Source: Asparagopsis taxiformis
Taxonomy: Eukaryota; Rhodophyta; Florideophyceae; Bonnemaisoniales; Bonnemaisoniaceae
DNA: 64,000 nt
Assembly (NCBI GenBank): GCA_030407315.1
Contig: JALQPE010002118.1
Span: 1-64,000, forward strand
Reading direction: 5' to 3'
Shown: positions 43,770-52,642 of the stretch, piece by piece
How positions within the stretch are numbered: position 1 is the stretch's first letter
Layout of the letters: each line of letters starts with the position of its first letter
The notes under the pieces: model-generated
Seen by the model: the letters and a program-made list of their open reading frames with translations, nothing else
Databases searched by the model: none
Told to the model about the DNA's origin: nothing
Position numbers and translations under genes: made by a program

Positions 43770-44826
43770 CTAATGCATTACTGGCCAGCCCAGAAATTGT
43801 AGAATTTCGGGCAGCAAAAATATTGTAAAAAACCTTGATTTGGGCGGTCGATTGTGCCGTACGGCACACCCCCATCTCAAAAACATGTTCACATGTGCAT
43901 GTTTTTGAGAATAGCCCAAATTTTAATTCAAATCATGGTGTCTAATTTGGCCAGAACGGCCCCAGGCACCGGCCGCCGCCCCGAGTGGGGTTGTCACTGG
44001 CTTCTGTAAGCACTAACTGTAAGGCTAAATGGCGTCTGACGAAGGGTCAATTTCAGGCTCAATACGCCAGGGACAGGTCTTGGTCCTTGTTCCATCATGG
44101 TCCCACCCCACTCTCTCACGACCAACCTGAAATGGACGTCCGGTGGATGTCCAGCTCGATTGCACTGCTGGCCAGCCCAGAAATTCTAAAATTTCGGGCA
44201 CAAAAAAATTGTAAAAAAATCAACGATTTGGGCGGGTCGATTGTGCCGTACGGCACACCCCCATCTCAAAAACATGTTCACATGTGCATGTTTTTGAGAA
44301 TAGCCCAAATTTTAATTCAAATCAGGGTGTCTAATTTGGCCACAACGGCCCCAGGCACCGGCCGCCGCCCCGAGCGGGGTCATCACTGGCTTCTGTAAGC
44401 ACTAACTGTGAGGCTAAATGGCGCCGAAAGATGGGTCGATTCCAGGCTTCAAGCCTAAGTTATGCTAGGGAGAAATCTTCTTCCGTGTTTCATAATGGTC
44501 CCGCCTTACTCCCTCAACACAAACAATACTCACCAATCACGTTACTCATATTCCGTGCACTTTATATTGGTAGTGAACCCGCCTGCTTAGTTGCTGCAAT
44601 GCGTGGATGTAGGCAGCACACGACCAACCTGAAATGGACGTCCGGTGGATGTCCAGCTCAGATGCACTGCTGGCCAGCCCAGAAATTCTAAAATTTCGGG
44701 CACAAAAAATCTTGCAAAAATCAACGATTTGGGCGGGTCGATTGTGCCGTACGGCACACCCCCATCTCAAAAACATGTTCACATGTGCATGTTTTTGAGA
44801 ATAGCCCAAATTTTAACTCAAATCAG
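43770..44826. repeat. internal repeat array, copies R2-R4
   Basis: Three copies of the R1 repeat (palindrome CCGTACGG at 43858, 44246 and 44757). Between R2-R3 and R3-R4 lies a shared linker starting GGTGTCTAATTTGGCCA and ending CCAACCTGAAATGGACGTCC, so the full unit is about 390 bp, with an insertion in the last interval. GGACGTCC...GGATGTCC is the same palindromic motif that fills the element's ends. Confidence 0.85.
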
Positions 44827-45170
44827 GGTGTTCTCCGGATAAAGGGGTGCTCGCAGCCGCCCCAAAAGCCGCCTAGCTTGACAGCTGTAATTTTAACACA
44901 TTACACATCAAGGACACTGCCTGCTTCACGCCACCTCGTCAGGTTTCGAGAGCCCGACTCGGGCCCGTTCCGAACGGACACTCACATCTCGATTGCCTGT
45001 CTTGCATTCCAGCGGTCACGATAGGTGTGTACCTAACAAAATTTCGGTTGTATTGTGTTATTATTTCCAGCGATTGGCGTTCACGACAATTCTTCAACGT
45101 GAAACATACCATCCACATCACTCGAATACGTCAACGTCAACCATCTCTTTTCCTTTCCAACTCAACAACC

Positions 45171-47402
45171 ATGGCGGATACGCATTTCAGCAGTTTGTTT
45201 TCAACGGTTTGCGGCGATCAAGTGAGCGCGTCAGCGGAGTCGCGCGGACTCAAGCGCGGTGTCGATGTCGACTTGTTTGCGGACGTGGACGGTGCGGCTG
45301 TGCATATTGGGACGGCTTCGGTGAGCACTGCTGGTGGCGATGTTGGCCTTCCGCGCACGCTGCACAACCACAAGCTGCCGGAAACCGACGAGGCGGACTA
45401 TATCGTCGTGCGCAACATTGCGACTAAGGACAAGTTCAAGGACCTCCCGTTCCCGTACATGTTTGATGGCGCCGAGGGACCGCCGGAGACGATGGGTGGA
45501 GCATACGCCGCGGCGTTTTACCCTTGGGATACTCGTATGATGCGCCCCGCTGCGGAGGATGGCCCTAGCGACATTCGTACCCCTGCTGCAGCGTCAAACT
45601 TCAACGCAGCGACGAACCAGGCCAGCTCGGGACGGATGCCCAGTACCGGTCCGGCAGGCGAAATCACTGGTTCGGGGGGTACGAAGCATCCAGCACGCTC
45701 CGTCCCGGTTTCGGGAGGCACGAAGCGCCCTGCTCGCTCTGCCAGAGCCTCCAGTGGAGGCACGAAGCACCCTGCTCGCTCCAACGTCACCGAAGCTACT
45801 ACGCAGGACGTAACCGAGGTGGACGACGAACCGGAGGTGGCGGAAAGCATTCGTGAGCAGCAGGGGACGCAAATTACGGTGCCCAAGTTTGTGACGTCGG
45901 ATTACGTCGGAGAAGGAGCGACTGTGTTGGTGAGGCAGCTAGTGGAACCGGCCGTGACCCTTCGGGATGTGAAAGAAGACCACGTGGAGGACCTGCGCAA
46001 CAATATGTTGGCTGTGGGGTATGTGAGCTCTTCGCGTATCACTGTGACGGTGCTGAGGTCGCAGAACACGCATCTGTCCGCCGACACGCGTCTGTTCCAG
46101 AATGGCAAATTCCATGCCAATGCGAACGTGACCGTGATCGACGGACTGCATCGTCTCAATGCTATGCATAGCATTGCGGATGACTTCACGCGCCTCACCC
46201 GTATGCACAGAACCAAGCTACCACAGGACGCAAACCGCTTGCGCTGGGTTACTCAGCCTCTGGATGTGTACTACCTTCGCCGCAAGGACGACAGTGATCT
46301 TCAGCCTCATGAGATCATCCACAAGAGTGCAGAGTCGAACCATACGACTGGGACGCAACTGACGGAGCGCTCCCTGGTTCGAATCTTGTCGTCCATCCAG
46401 CAGTTCATCCGTACGATTGCTGTTGCAAATAACGTGGAAAACGCTGGCGACTTGCGTGAGTCTGATGTCATCCGAACATTGTTCGAGGCGCAGTTCATGG
46501 GGATGATGAATTCAACGAACACGGCCCGGCGGTGGACGCGTTTGGCTATAGTAACGCTGAAGCATCCTGTTCTCGACGAAGTGTTGCGTGAGCTGAACAA
46601 TTCTGAGCGCCGCAACGAGATTGGGATAACGCACCTGGACCACAAGATAGTGCGCGAGTTGCTGGAAGAAAACTTTGTCTTCGTCTTGCGTGGTCTTTCG
46701 GAGTACTTGAACTCTGCTCATGGTGGACGTCCGGATGGACGCTTTGACGTGAACGACTTCTATACATACGTCCGTCGCGTGACTGCAATAGCAAATTCTC
46801 TGTACGCTGCGTATGGGCGCCCAAGGAGTATTATGCGCAAGTCATTTCTGAGCACAGAGATGGCAATTGGGTCGGTTAAGCAGCCGAAGGAGTTGCAATG
46901 GCATCTCACCAATGCCATTGCAATGTATAGAGGGGACGACCGGAGCAGTGAGGTTCGAATGCGACGGAGAACCACGCGTTTACAGGATTTGGAAACGAAC
47001 TTGAAAGAGTTTTTCAATCCGACATTGAAGAAGAAGACTAAGGCTCGACGCAAACGCCGCCCTTCTGCTGCCAATGTGAGACTCACTCACAAGAAGCAGC
47101 GGAATGTCGAACATGAGCCTGCTTCGCATGGCATCCGCCGCCGTTCACAGCGACTTCGCTCGACGGGGAGCACACGCCTCGAGGAAGAAGAGCCGGTTGT
47201 GGTACAACAATCCGCCGGGGAAGAAGAGCAGGCCGTTGTTGATAAACCCACCGATCAACAACAAGCCACTGTTTCCGGTGATGAGGGTGACGAAGACTCC
47301 GCCCGTTCCCCCGATTCTGCCGTTGAGATTGTCCCCCAAGATAACCAACGTGCTGGTGCGACTCCCTCCAGCGACTCCCTCCAACCAAGAATCTGTCCAT
47401 AA
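45171..47402 (+). CDS. ParB-like domain protein, N-terminal part of a ParB/dioxygenase fusion
   Basis: ATG 45171 in a good context (CAACCATGG); the frame is open from 45027 but the upstream codons look untranslated. 743 residues. After a Gly/Ala/Ser-rich N-terminus with three repeats of GGTK(H/R)PARS (about residues 165-205), a ParB/Srx-type fold is suggested by the motif VTVIDGLHRLNAM near residue 321 and the following helical part. ParB-like domains bind or cut DNA and some hydrolyse CTP. The tail is acidic and Gln-rich and ends at 47402. The next frame begins inside it and continues in the same acidic style, and the related gene at 56456 has both parts fused, so a frameshift near 47380-47400 probably splits one protein of about 1300 residues. 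Confidence 0.75.
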   Translation: MADTHFSSLFSTVCGDQVSASAESRGLKRGVDVDLFADVDGAAVHIGTASVSTAGGDVGLPRTLHNHKLPETDEADYIVVRNIATKDKFKDLPFPYMFDGAEGPPETMGGAYAAAFYPWDTRMMRPAAEDGPSDIRTPAAASNFNAATNQASSGRMPSTGPAGEITGSGGTKHPARSVPVSGGTKRPARSARASSGGTKHPARSNVTEATTQDVTEVDDEPEVAESIREQQGTQITVPKFVTSDYVGEGATVLVRQLVEPAVTLRDVKEDHVEDLRNNMLAVGYVSSSRITVTVLRSQNTHLSADTRLFQNGKFHANANVTVIDGLHRLNAMHSIADDFTRLTRMHRTKLPQDANRLRWVTQPLDVYYLRRKDDSDLQPHEIIHKSAESNHTTGTQLTERSLVRILSSIQQFIRTIAVANNVENAGDLRESDVIRTLFEAQFMGMMNSTNTARRWTRLAIVTLKHPVLDEVLRELNNSERRNEIGITHLDHKIVRELLEENFVFVLRGLSEYLNSAHGGRPDGRFDVNDFYTYVRRVTAIANSLYAAYGRPRSIMRKSFLSTEMAIGSVKQPKELQWHLTNAIAMYRGDDRSSEVRMRRRTTRLQDLETNLKEFFNPTLKKKTKARRKRRPSAANVRLTHKKQRNVEHEPASHGIRRRSQRLRSTGSTRLEEEEPVVVQQSAGEEEQAVVDKPTDQQQATVSGDEGDEDSARSPDSAVEIVPQDNQRAGATPSSDSLQPRICP

Positions 47403-49110
47403 CGTTTCGGACGAGGAAGAAAACAACAGTGCAGATGAGGGCCATGTCAAAAGCAAGGGGGTCCGCGAAGTGACAATTACACTCACTGTTCCGGAAGGAG
47501 TCGAAGTCGATGAAGACGGTTACATCGTTTGTGACTCTCCTTCTGAAGACGACCTCCTGTTCGACGACCGTATGCCATCTCTTCCTGAAGATTTCCAAGC
47601 CAAAGACCGAGCCGAAGGGCATCATCTGGCGCAGCGTCCCGCGGACGTCATCGCATCGGTGAGGGTTGGCTGTCTGCCTCCGATTGAGCTCAGGTTGTTA
47701 TTGGAGACTGTGGAAATCGATGAGGAGGGCAGAGAGGTGAGGTATTTGAAGCAAGTGGCGATGGACCCTGTGTTTGAGGGGCTGCATATTCCGGAACAAC
47801 ATCGGGCTCGTCATCTTGTTTTCGAGATCGACACCATCTATCCGATGTTTTTCGCAGCGTGGAAGATGGCTGCCAAGGCGATGTGTGAGCCTACATCGAC
47901 GTTTCTACCCTCGAGGCTGGACTTCGCCCAGGTTGCGCGAATGTCTGCAAGCTGGAAGGATTCGTATGAGGCCGGCACTGGTATGGCGTACTTCCACAAT
48001 TGCCGAACGGAAATCAACGAGCGAGGGTATACGGTGATGGAAAATTTCGCGAATGCAACCTATCTCGATACGTCGGACAAGTTCCCATTCGACTTGGGTC
48101 CCATGGAAGAAATTCCTAACCAGGAATTGTTTCGGTACTTCTTGGGAACATGGGAGGGGGAGGAGGTGCACAAGGACCCTGGGAACCGGCAGCTGTGGAG
48201 TCCCATTGTCAATACAGGGGACGATGAAACAGATGAGAAGAACCGGAATGAGGGGAGGGCTCGCTTCACGTCTACGCGCCACTGCCTGGTTGACTATGCC
48301 GAGAACGACGAGTCGCGTACCGACCGGTTCAAGTTTGTGACGCGACGAGCCCTGCTGGATGTGTGGTTGGGAATCCCTGTCCGGCTGATAGGGCTGGAGG
48401 AGTGCGGTTTACCGGGAGAAAAACTTGTCATGCCAGCATCTGGGGGACGGTTTTTGATAACGGGAAAGGGTTGTCCTCGGCAGGTCCCACACAATGATTT
48501 CCCTGTTCCTCCTCGCGACCGCAAAGATCAACTTCCGGGTTACTTTGTTATTGCCAACGGAGATGACCCATTCCCTATCTGGGTGTGTCCAGGGTCCCAC
48601 AAGTACGTCTTTTCCAAAGCGCTGGAATTAGATATGTACGCCAAGACGATGAAGCTGAAGAAGGTAATCGTTCCGCCACGTTCAGTCTTCATCGGTCACG
48701 GCCATGTACAACATGCCGGGGCAGGGCATGTCGACAGAGTTGTGTCACACACGACAACGAGGTATCACACGTATTTCAGGAATGCGTCGTATCCGATTCC
48801 CGACAATGTTTCGTTTGGTTTCATCAGGCGGTTGGGATTCGAAGAAGAAGTAATCGCCAATGCTCCGCGCCGGTCTGCCAGGCAAAGTCAACCGGCACCT
48901 GTCAATGTTCGCCACAAGACAGTTGTTCCCATCCCGGTCAAGAAAGATCGTAGGCCGAAGACAGGGCAGCTCGGAATCATGCGGATGAAGACGACAGAAC
49001 CTCGCCAGCCTATATCCTACACAATTAGTGGGGTCCCGGTGATGCCTATTCTGCCGGGAGATCCTGATTATGATGAGGACGAAGACGAAGAACAATTTTC
49101 CGACGGCTAG
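47104..49110 (+). CDS. 2OG-Fe(II) dioxygenase-like protein, C-terminal part of the fusion
   Basis: The frame opens at 47104, but the first about 100 codons overlap the ParB-like frame and read as shadow; meaningful sequence starts near 47390 (ESVHNVSDEEENNS). Near residue 290, CRTEINERGYTVMENF begins a conserved part. The double-stranded beta-helix ligands are visible: HND (His about 462, Asp about 464), a distal His in HAGAG (about 537) and an Arg in RYHTYF (about 552), with WVCPGSHKY between. This HxD...H...R set is the Fe(II)/2-oxoglutarate site. Such enzymes hydroxylate or demethylate; TET/JBP enzymes act on DNA bases and are known passengers of fungal KDZ transposons. The substrate here is unknown; a modified base in the element's DNA is a reasonable guess. 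C-terminus basic, then acidic (DEDEDEEQFSDG). Confidence 0.75.
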   Translation: MSNMSLLRMASAAVHSDFARRGAHASRKKSRLWYNNPPGKKSRPLLINPPINNKPLFPVMRVTKTPPVPPILPLRLSPKITNVLVRLPPATPSNQESVHNVSDEEENNSADEGHVKSKGVREVTITLTVPEGVEVDEDGYIVCDSPSEDDLLFDDRMPSLPEDFQAKDRAEGHHLAQRPADVIASVRVGCLPPIELRLLLETVEIDEEGREVRYLKQVAMDPVFEGLHIPEQHRARHLVFEIDTIYPMFFAAWKMAAKAMCEPTSTFLPSRLDFAQVARMSASWKDSYEAGTGMAYFHNCRTEINERGYTVMENFANATYLDTSDKFPFDLGPMEEIPNQELFRYFLGTWEGEEVHKDPGNRQLWSPIVNTGDDETDEKNRNEGRARFTSTRHCLVDYAENDESRTDRFKFVTRRALLDVWLGIPVRLIGLEECGLPGEKLVMPASGGRFLITGKGCPRQVPHNDFPVPPRDRKDQLPGYFVIANGDDPFPIWVCPGSHKYVFSKALELDMYAKTMKLKKVIVPPRSVFIGHGHVQHAGAGHVDRVVSHTTTRYHTYFRNASYPIPDNVSFGFIRRLGFEEEVIANAPRRSARQSQPAPVNVRHKTVVPIPVKKDRRPKTGQLGIMRMKTTEPRQPISYTISGVPVMPILPGDPDYDEDEDEEQFSDG

Positions 49111-49394
49111 ATAGCTTAACAACAACTACTTTAGGAAACAATTATCGAGAATATAATCATCTCATTTATCACTTTCAATCTATGAACCTAGTATAATGTA
49201 CTTCCGTTCCATGCTTTCAAACTAGATTGTCCATTCCCTCGTGGGTTGGAGCATGATTTCCAGGACGATTCCCTCACATCTCTAGACTCGATGGTCTATG
49301 GTAGAAATAGCAGAACAATTGGGTTTGTACGTGCTTCATCGCCTACTTGCTTCCGGTAATGTGTGGACGTGCACGATACACGATCAACCTGAAA
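49111..49394. other. short intergenic region
   Basis: AT-rich 3' flank of the dioxygenase gene; no feature recognised. Confidence 0.3.
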
Positions 49395-49915
49395 TGGACG
49401 TCCGGTGGATGTCCAGCTCAGATGCATTGCTGGCCAGCCCAGAAATTCTACAATTTCGGGCACAAAAAAATATTGCAAAAAACATCGATTTGGGCGGTCC
49501 ATTGTGCCGTACGGCACACCCCCATCTCAAAAACATGTTCACATGTGCATGTTTTTGAGAATAGCCCAAATTTTAATTCAAATCAGGGTGTCTAATTTGG
49601 CCACAACGGCCCCAGGAACCGGAGCCGCCGCCCCGATCGGGGGCTATCACTGGCGTCTGTAAGCACCAACTGTAAGCCGGAACCGGCCGCCGCCCCGATC
49701 GGGGCTATCACTGGCTTCTATAAGCACCAACTGTAAGCCAAAATCGCGTCTCACGACGGGTCGATTTCAGGCTCAATACGCCAGGGACAGGTCTTGGTCC
49801 TTGTTTCATCATGGTCCCGCCCCACTCTCTCACGACCAACCTGAAATGGACGTCCGGTGGATGTCCAGCTCGATTGCACTGCTGGCCAGCCCAGAAATTC
49901 TAAAATTTCCGAAAA
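49395..49915. repeat. internal repeat copies R5 and R6 (partial)
   Basis: R5 (about 49395-49585) carries the CCGTACGG palindrome at 49508. Its linker (GGTGTCTAATTTGGCCACAACGG) leads through a local duplication of GGAACCGG...CACTGGC (49616-49735) to R6, which breaks off after CCAGAAATTCTAAAATTTC (about 49910). Confidence 0.85.
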
Positions 49916-50329
49916 ATCAATTTGGTGACCCAGCATCTCCTGTGCCGAAAATTCCCGCAGTCACTTCTGATATACTATATCGTAGTAGTAGTAGTAGTCT
50001 AGACGTGTTTCGCACTTGTACGCATCAGGGAAGGCTGCACGGAAGGTTGAGACTACGCTACTTGTGTACCGCGTCGTCTGAAATAGCGAGTAGTGTTTGT
50101 TGTATAGTTGTGGAGTATGCGTCTAGTGGTTTGTAAAGCTTGCAGAACGGGATAGGGATGTGGGTGGCCCTATTTTATGAATACATGAGTACCAATATTC
50201 AAGGGTGACAAAGCGGAAAGGCATACGTTCATACATGTTTGAGATTGCATAGTGGAGAAAATATTTACATCGAAATTTACATGGAGCAGATGGAGGTTTT
50301 AAGGATGAGGTATGAGAGGAAGAAAATTC
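49916..50329. other. non-coding, with GTA microsatellite
   Basis: A (GTA)5 run at about 49982-49997. No gene supported. Confidence 0.35.
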
Positions 50330-50960
50330 TTCTGTGGTATGAGGATGTGTTCTGTGGAGGGATGCAATCTTGGGATGGTACAGGGGGAGGTGGAAATGTA
50401 CGGAGTGCGGGTTTAGAATGGAGTGTGATTCGGAGAGGAGTGCCGACAAGCATATTATGGGGATTGGGGAGACGCTGCGGGGTGTTGGGGTAGTGAGGGC
50501 GGAGGAGGTGTTTACGTGGGACCGTAGGAGGGTGCGGTTGAAGTCGCCGAGAGGAGGGGGTTTTAGGAAAGTGAGGAGAAAGAGGGGGAGGGGGTGGCGT
50601 CTGTTCTGGCTGTGGTGAGTGGGGATGTGATGGAGAAGAAGGGGGTTATTGTATTTGGGGAGGGAGGGGAGTGGGAGGAAGGGTGCGAAGTGGGGGTTGA
50701 TATGTGTTTCAGAGCGGGGAGGTTTCTGGGGAGACGGCGGGGGAGTGGGAGCATGGGCCGGTGGTGGTGGTGTATACGGTATCGAAGATGCGGATGGCGT
50801 GGGGGGCATGGAGCAGCTGAGGGAGGGAGGGGATGGAGCAGGTCGGGCACGGGATGGGGAGTGAGAGGTTTTCGAAGAGTAAGCTGCAGGGGAAGTTTGT
50901 GGAGAGGGCGAAGGAGAGGGGTTGAAGGTAGAGGAGAGAGGTATTGAAGAACAATACGTT
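50330..50960 (+). other. purine-rich strand region with possible zinc-finger remnant
   Basis: The plus strand is strongly G/A-rich. Frames on the minus strand are Pro/Ser/His-rich composition artefacts. A short plus-strand frame (50370-50618) has WKCTECGFRMECDSERSADKH, resembling one C2H2 finger, so a decayed DNA-binding gene is possible but unproven. Confidence 0.3.
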
Positions 50961-51249
50961 GCAAAGGTGATGGGGGAGAGCATGGTCGAGGAGATAGGGG
51001 GTGTTTTTCCCTATTCTGAGGTAGTATGAGGACTGGTTATACGAAATCTGTACGGTAGAGCAGAACAGTAGGTATGGAATGGAGGTGTGCACCGTGGAAG
51101 CGGGGATAGGTAGCTGAAAATGCGTGCTAGAGTGGTATTGGGGGTGTTTGAGGTACAGTACGGGGGAGGTGAGCACCAACTGGAAGGGGGTGTGAGCAAG
51201 AGGATGAAAAAATTAAAGACGAAATTGGAGTCGACCGACAAGGAAAAAT

Positions 51250-51564
51250 AGAGTGGTCGCCGTGATGGATGCGGACATCCATGTCGAGCACGGCGACAGA
51301 AATTTCTGGGGTCGAAATTTTTGAATTTCTGAACCGGCGCCCGTCCTAGGTGGACATAGACATGGCGGAAGTCCATCCCGAGGGGGACATCCGTGGTACT
51401 AGAAACAATGAATGTCGCCCTAGTAATACTAGACGCACTAGACCGCATGGACGTCCGGTTCTAGGCGGACATCCAAAAATACTGCAGAACATGGACGTCC
51501 GCCTAGTAATACTAGGTGTACTAGAGGTTGTGGACGTCCACGTCCATTTCCGAGAACACAGACG
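51250..51564. repeat. right sub-terminal region and right TIR of the large element
   Basis: Repeated GGACGTCC/GGACATCC and CTAGTA/TACTAG motifs from about 51269 to the end, with the 47-bp TIR at 51518-51564 (ending ACACAGACG). The TT duplication follows at 51565-51566. Confidence 0.88.
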
Positions 51565-51651
51565 TTGCTGACTTACAAGAGCAGAACCGAGTTGAGAAAG
51601 GTTTAGAGGAGCCAAGATAGAATCAGCCGGTAGATCCAATAGGTTGGGCAA

Positions 51652-51726
51652 AAACAGCCCAGTTGCTCAGTCGTTAATACTGTGCAAACCAAAAATTATT
51701 GGTCGTGCGTTCGAGTCCCCAACGGA
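51652..51726 (+). other. tRNA-like segment in the copia-3 leader
   Basis: CAGTTGCTCAGTCG (A-box-like) and GTTCGAGTCC (B box) on the plus strand, antisense to copia-3. Two base differences from the copia-2 version are visible in the anticodon-arm region. Confidence 0.5.
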
Positions 51727-52140
51727 ACGCCGTATTACTTTTTTCTTTCAGTTGCCTCAAGTGTCTTGAGAAAGTCCAAGTATGTCGCAAACTGCCAGGA
51801 TGTCACCTGTAGTGATGACACAGTGTCAATGTGACAGTTATAGTTGACAATTGATGTCAAGATGACAGAAAAGTTTTGTCCGGAGTGCGCCGAGCGGAGC
51901 GAGGCGTACAGGCGCCGGGGAGCGAGGCGGAGTGCAACGCGCAGAAAGAAACGAGTAAGAACGCGCGGGAAGAATGGGCAATACGAGCGAGCGAGCGAGA
52001 GGAGAAGCACGCAACGAGCGGAGAGCGTGGGTACCGAGTAACGCAAAATGAGCGAGGAGCGAGGGCTGCTGGAAATATATGTTCGCGCGCGCCGGCGAAA
52101 TTACTCACCACTGCGCCAAAATAAAATTGAAACGACCACG

Positions 52141-52162
52141 AAAGCGTGCTGGGCCCATAACC
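52141..52162 (-). other. primer-binding site of copia-3 (half initiator tRNA-Met)
   Basis: On the plus strand CGTGCTGGGCCCATAACC adjoins the LTR; on the minus (sense) strand it is the same PBS as copia-2. Confidence 0.87.
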
Positions 52163-52637
52163 TGTGAGAATCAAAATGGTCGCTTACCAGTGTTTACTAA
52201 AAATTGCGAGCTCACCAGATTATTTCTACTACTGGCGAGATGCGCCAACGGTGAGTCGGACAGCCTGTTCTTGGTTTGTCCAGACAGTCTGTCGTTGCCA
52301 TCACCACCTGCCAATCTGGTACACGTGTGATTTCTATCATGCCATCGCCACGTGTACATATATCATAACAGTTTTCCCAGTGCCAGGACCTCAACTCGTC
52401 CTAGCATTTCTAATTACTAATTTGAATTATGACAAACAAATTAAAACTTCTGAGGCTAGTTACTCCGTAATGGAGTGTCGTAAGAGCCCCGGAGAAGTTG
52501 CTACCCGACTAATTCGGTGACGCTGAATACAATGAGATAGGTTTCGGAGCGCTCAGAGCACTCCTTCATAGAGAAATCGAGAGTCAAAGTTTTCTCACGG
52601 AATTAGGCCTTCGAGGCCTATTCGCAGTGATTCAACA
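52163..52637 (-). repeat. 5' LTR of copia-3
   Basis: 475 bp, the partner of 18751-19225; followed by TCGTA, the target duplication. Confidence 0.95.
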
Positions 52638-52642
52638 TCGTA

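Larger units (their letters stand above)
22704..51564. mobile_element. large composite DNA transposon (28,861 bp) with TIRs and modification-gene cargo
   Basis: The left end CGTCTGTGTTTTCGG (22704) and the right end read on the minus strand CGTCTGTGTTCTCGG (51564) are inverted repeats matching at 40 of 47 positions. Both ends abut TT (22702-22703, 51565-51566), and joining the flanks with one TT restores exactly the copia leader order seen in copia-2 (around 33417-33422). Inside are a Plavaka-like transposase (25150-28191, +), a frameshifted coiled-coil gene (30740-28269, -), a DNA methyltransferase/SET gene (42101-38905, -), a ParB-like/2OG-Fe(II) dioxygenase gene (45171-49110, +), internal repeats sharing GGACGTCC with the ends, and nested copia-2. 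Without copia-2 it is about 22.4 kb. TIRs, a 2-bp duplication and a CMC-type transposase indicate a CACTA/Plavaka-related element; the cargo is unusual. Confidence 0.9.
18751..52637 (-). mobile_element. copia-3: minus-strand copia copy split by a 28.9-kb insertion
   Basis: LTRs of 475 bp lie at 18751-19225 (3' LTR) and 52163-52637 (5' LTR), both antisense, nearly identical (one difference seen near 52372). The five bases outside are TCGTA on both sides, proving a single insertion event. From 52637 leftward come the LTR, primer-binding site and 5' leader, ending at 51565. The leader resumes at 22703 and runs into gag-pol and the 3' LTR. The interruption is the 28.9-kb element 22704-51564. Without it and one TT copy the element is 5024 bp; it lacks 1400 bp between two AGCCTTC repeats (the junction is at 22669-22675), which removed ORF0 and the start of gag. 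Confidence 0.95.

Noticed and set aside
43770..44826. CRISPR or integron-like repeats (long units with palindromes)
   Set aside because: Units are about 390 bp, only three in a row, with related linkers; this is a dispersed transposon repeat in eukaryotic DNA.
50123..50983. Long minus-strand frame encoding a Pro/Ser/His-rich protein
   Set aside because: It follows from the purine-rich plus strand; low complexity, no domain, and frames on both strands are open for the same reason.
51567..52637. Independent solo-LTR/truncated copia at the right
   Set aside because: Its flank TCGTA, its leader breakpoint and its LTR match the fragment at 18751-22703; both are halves of one copy.
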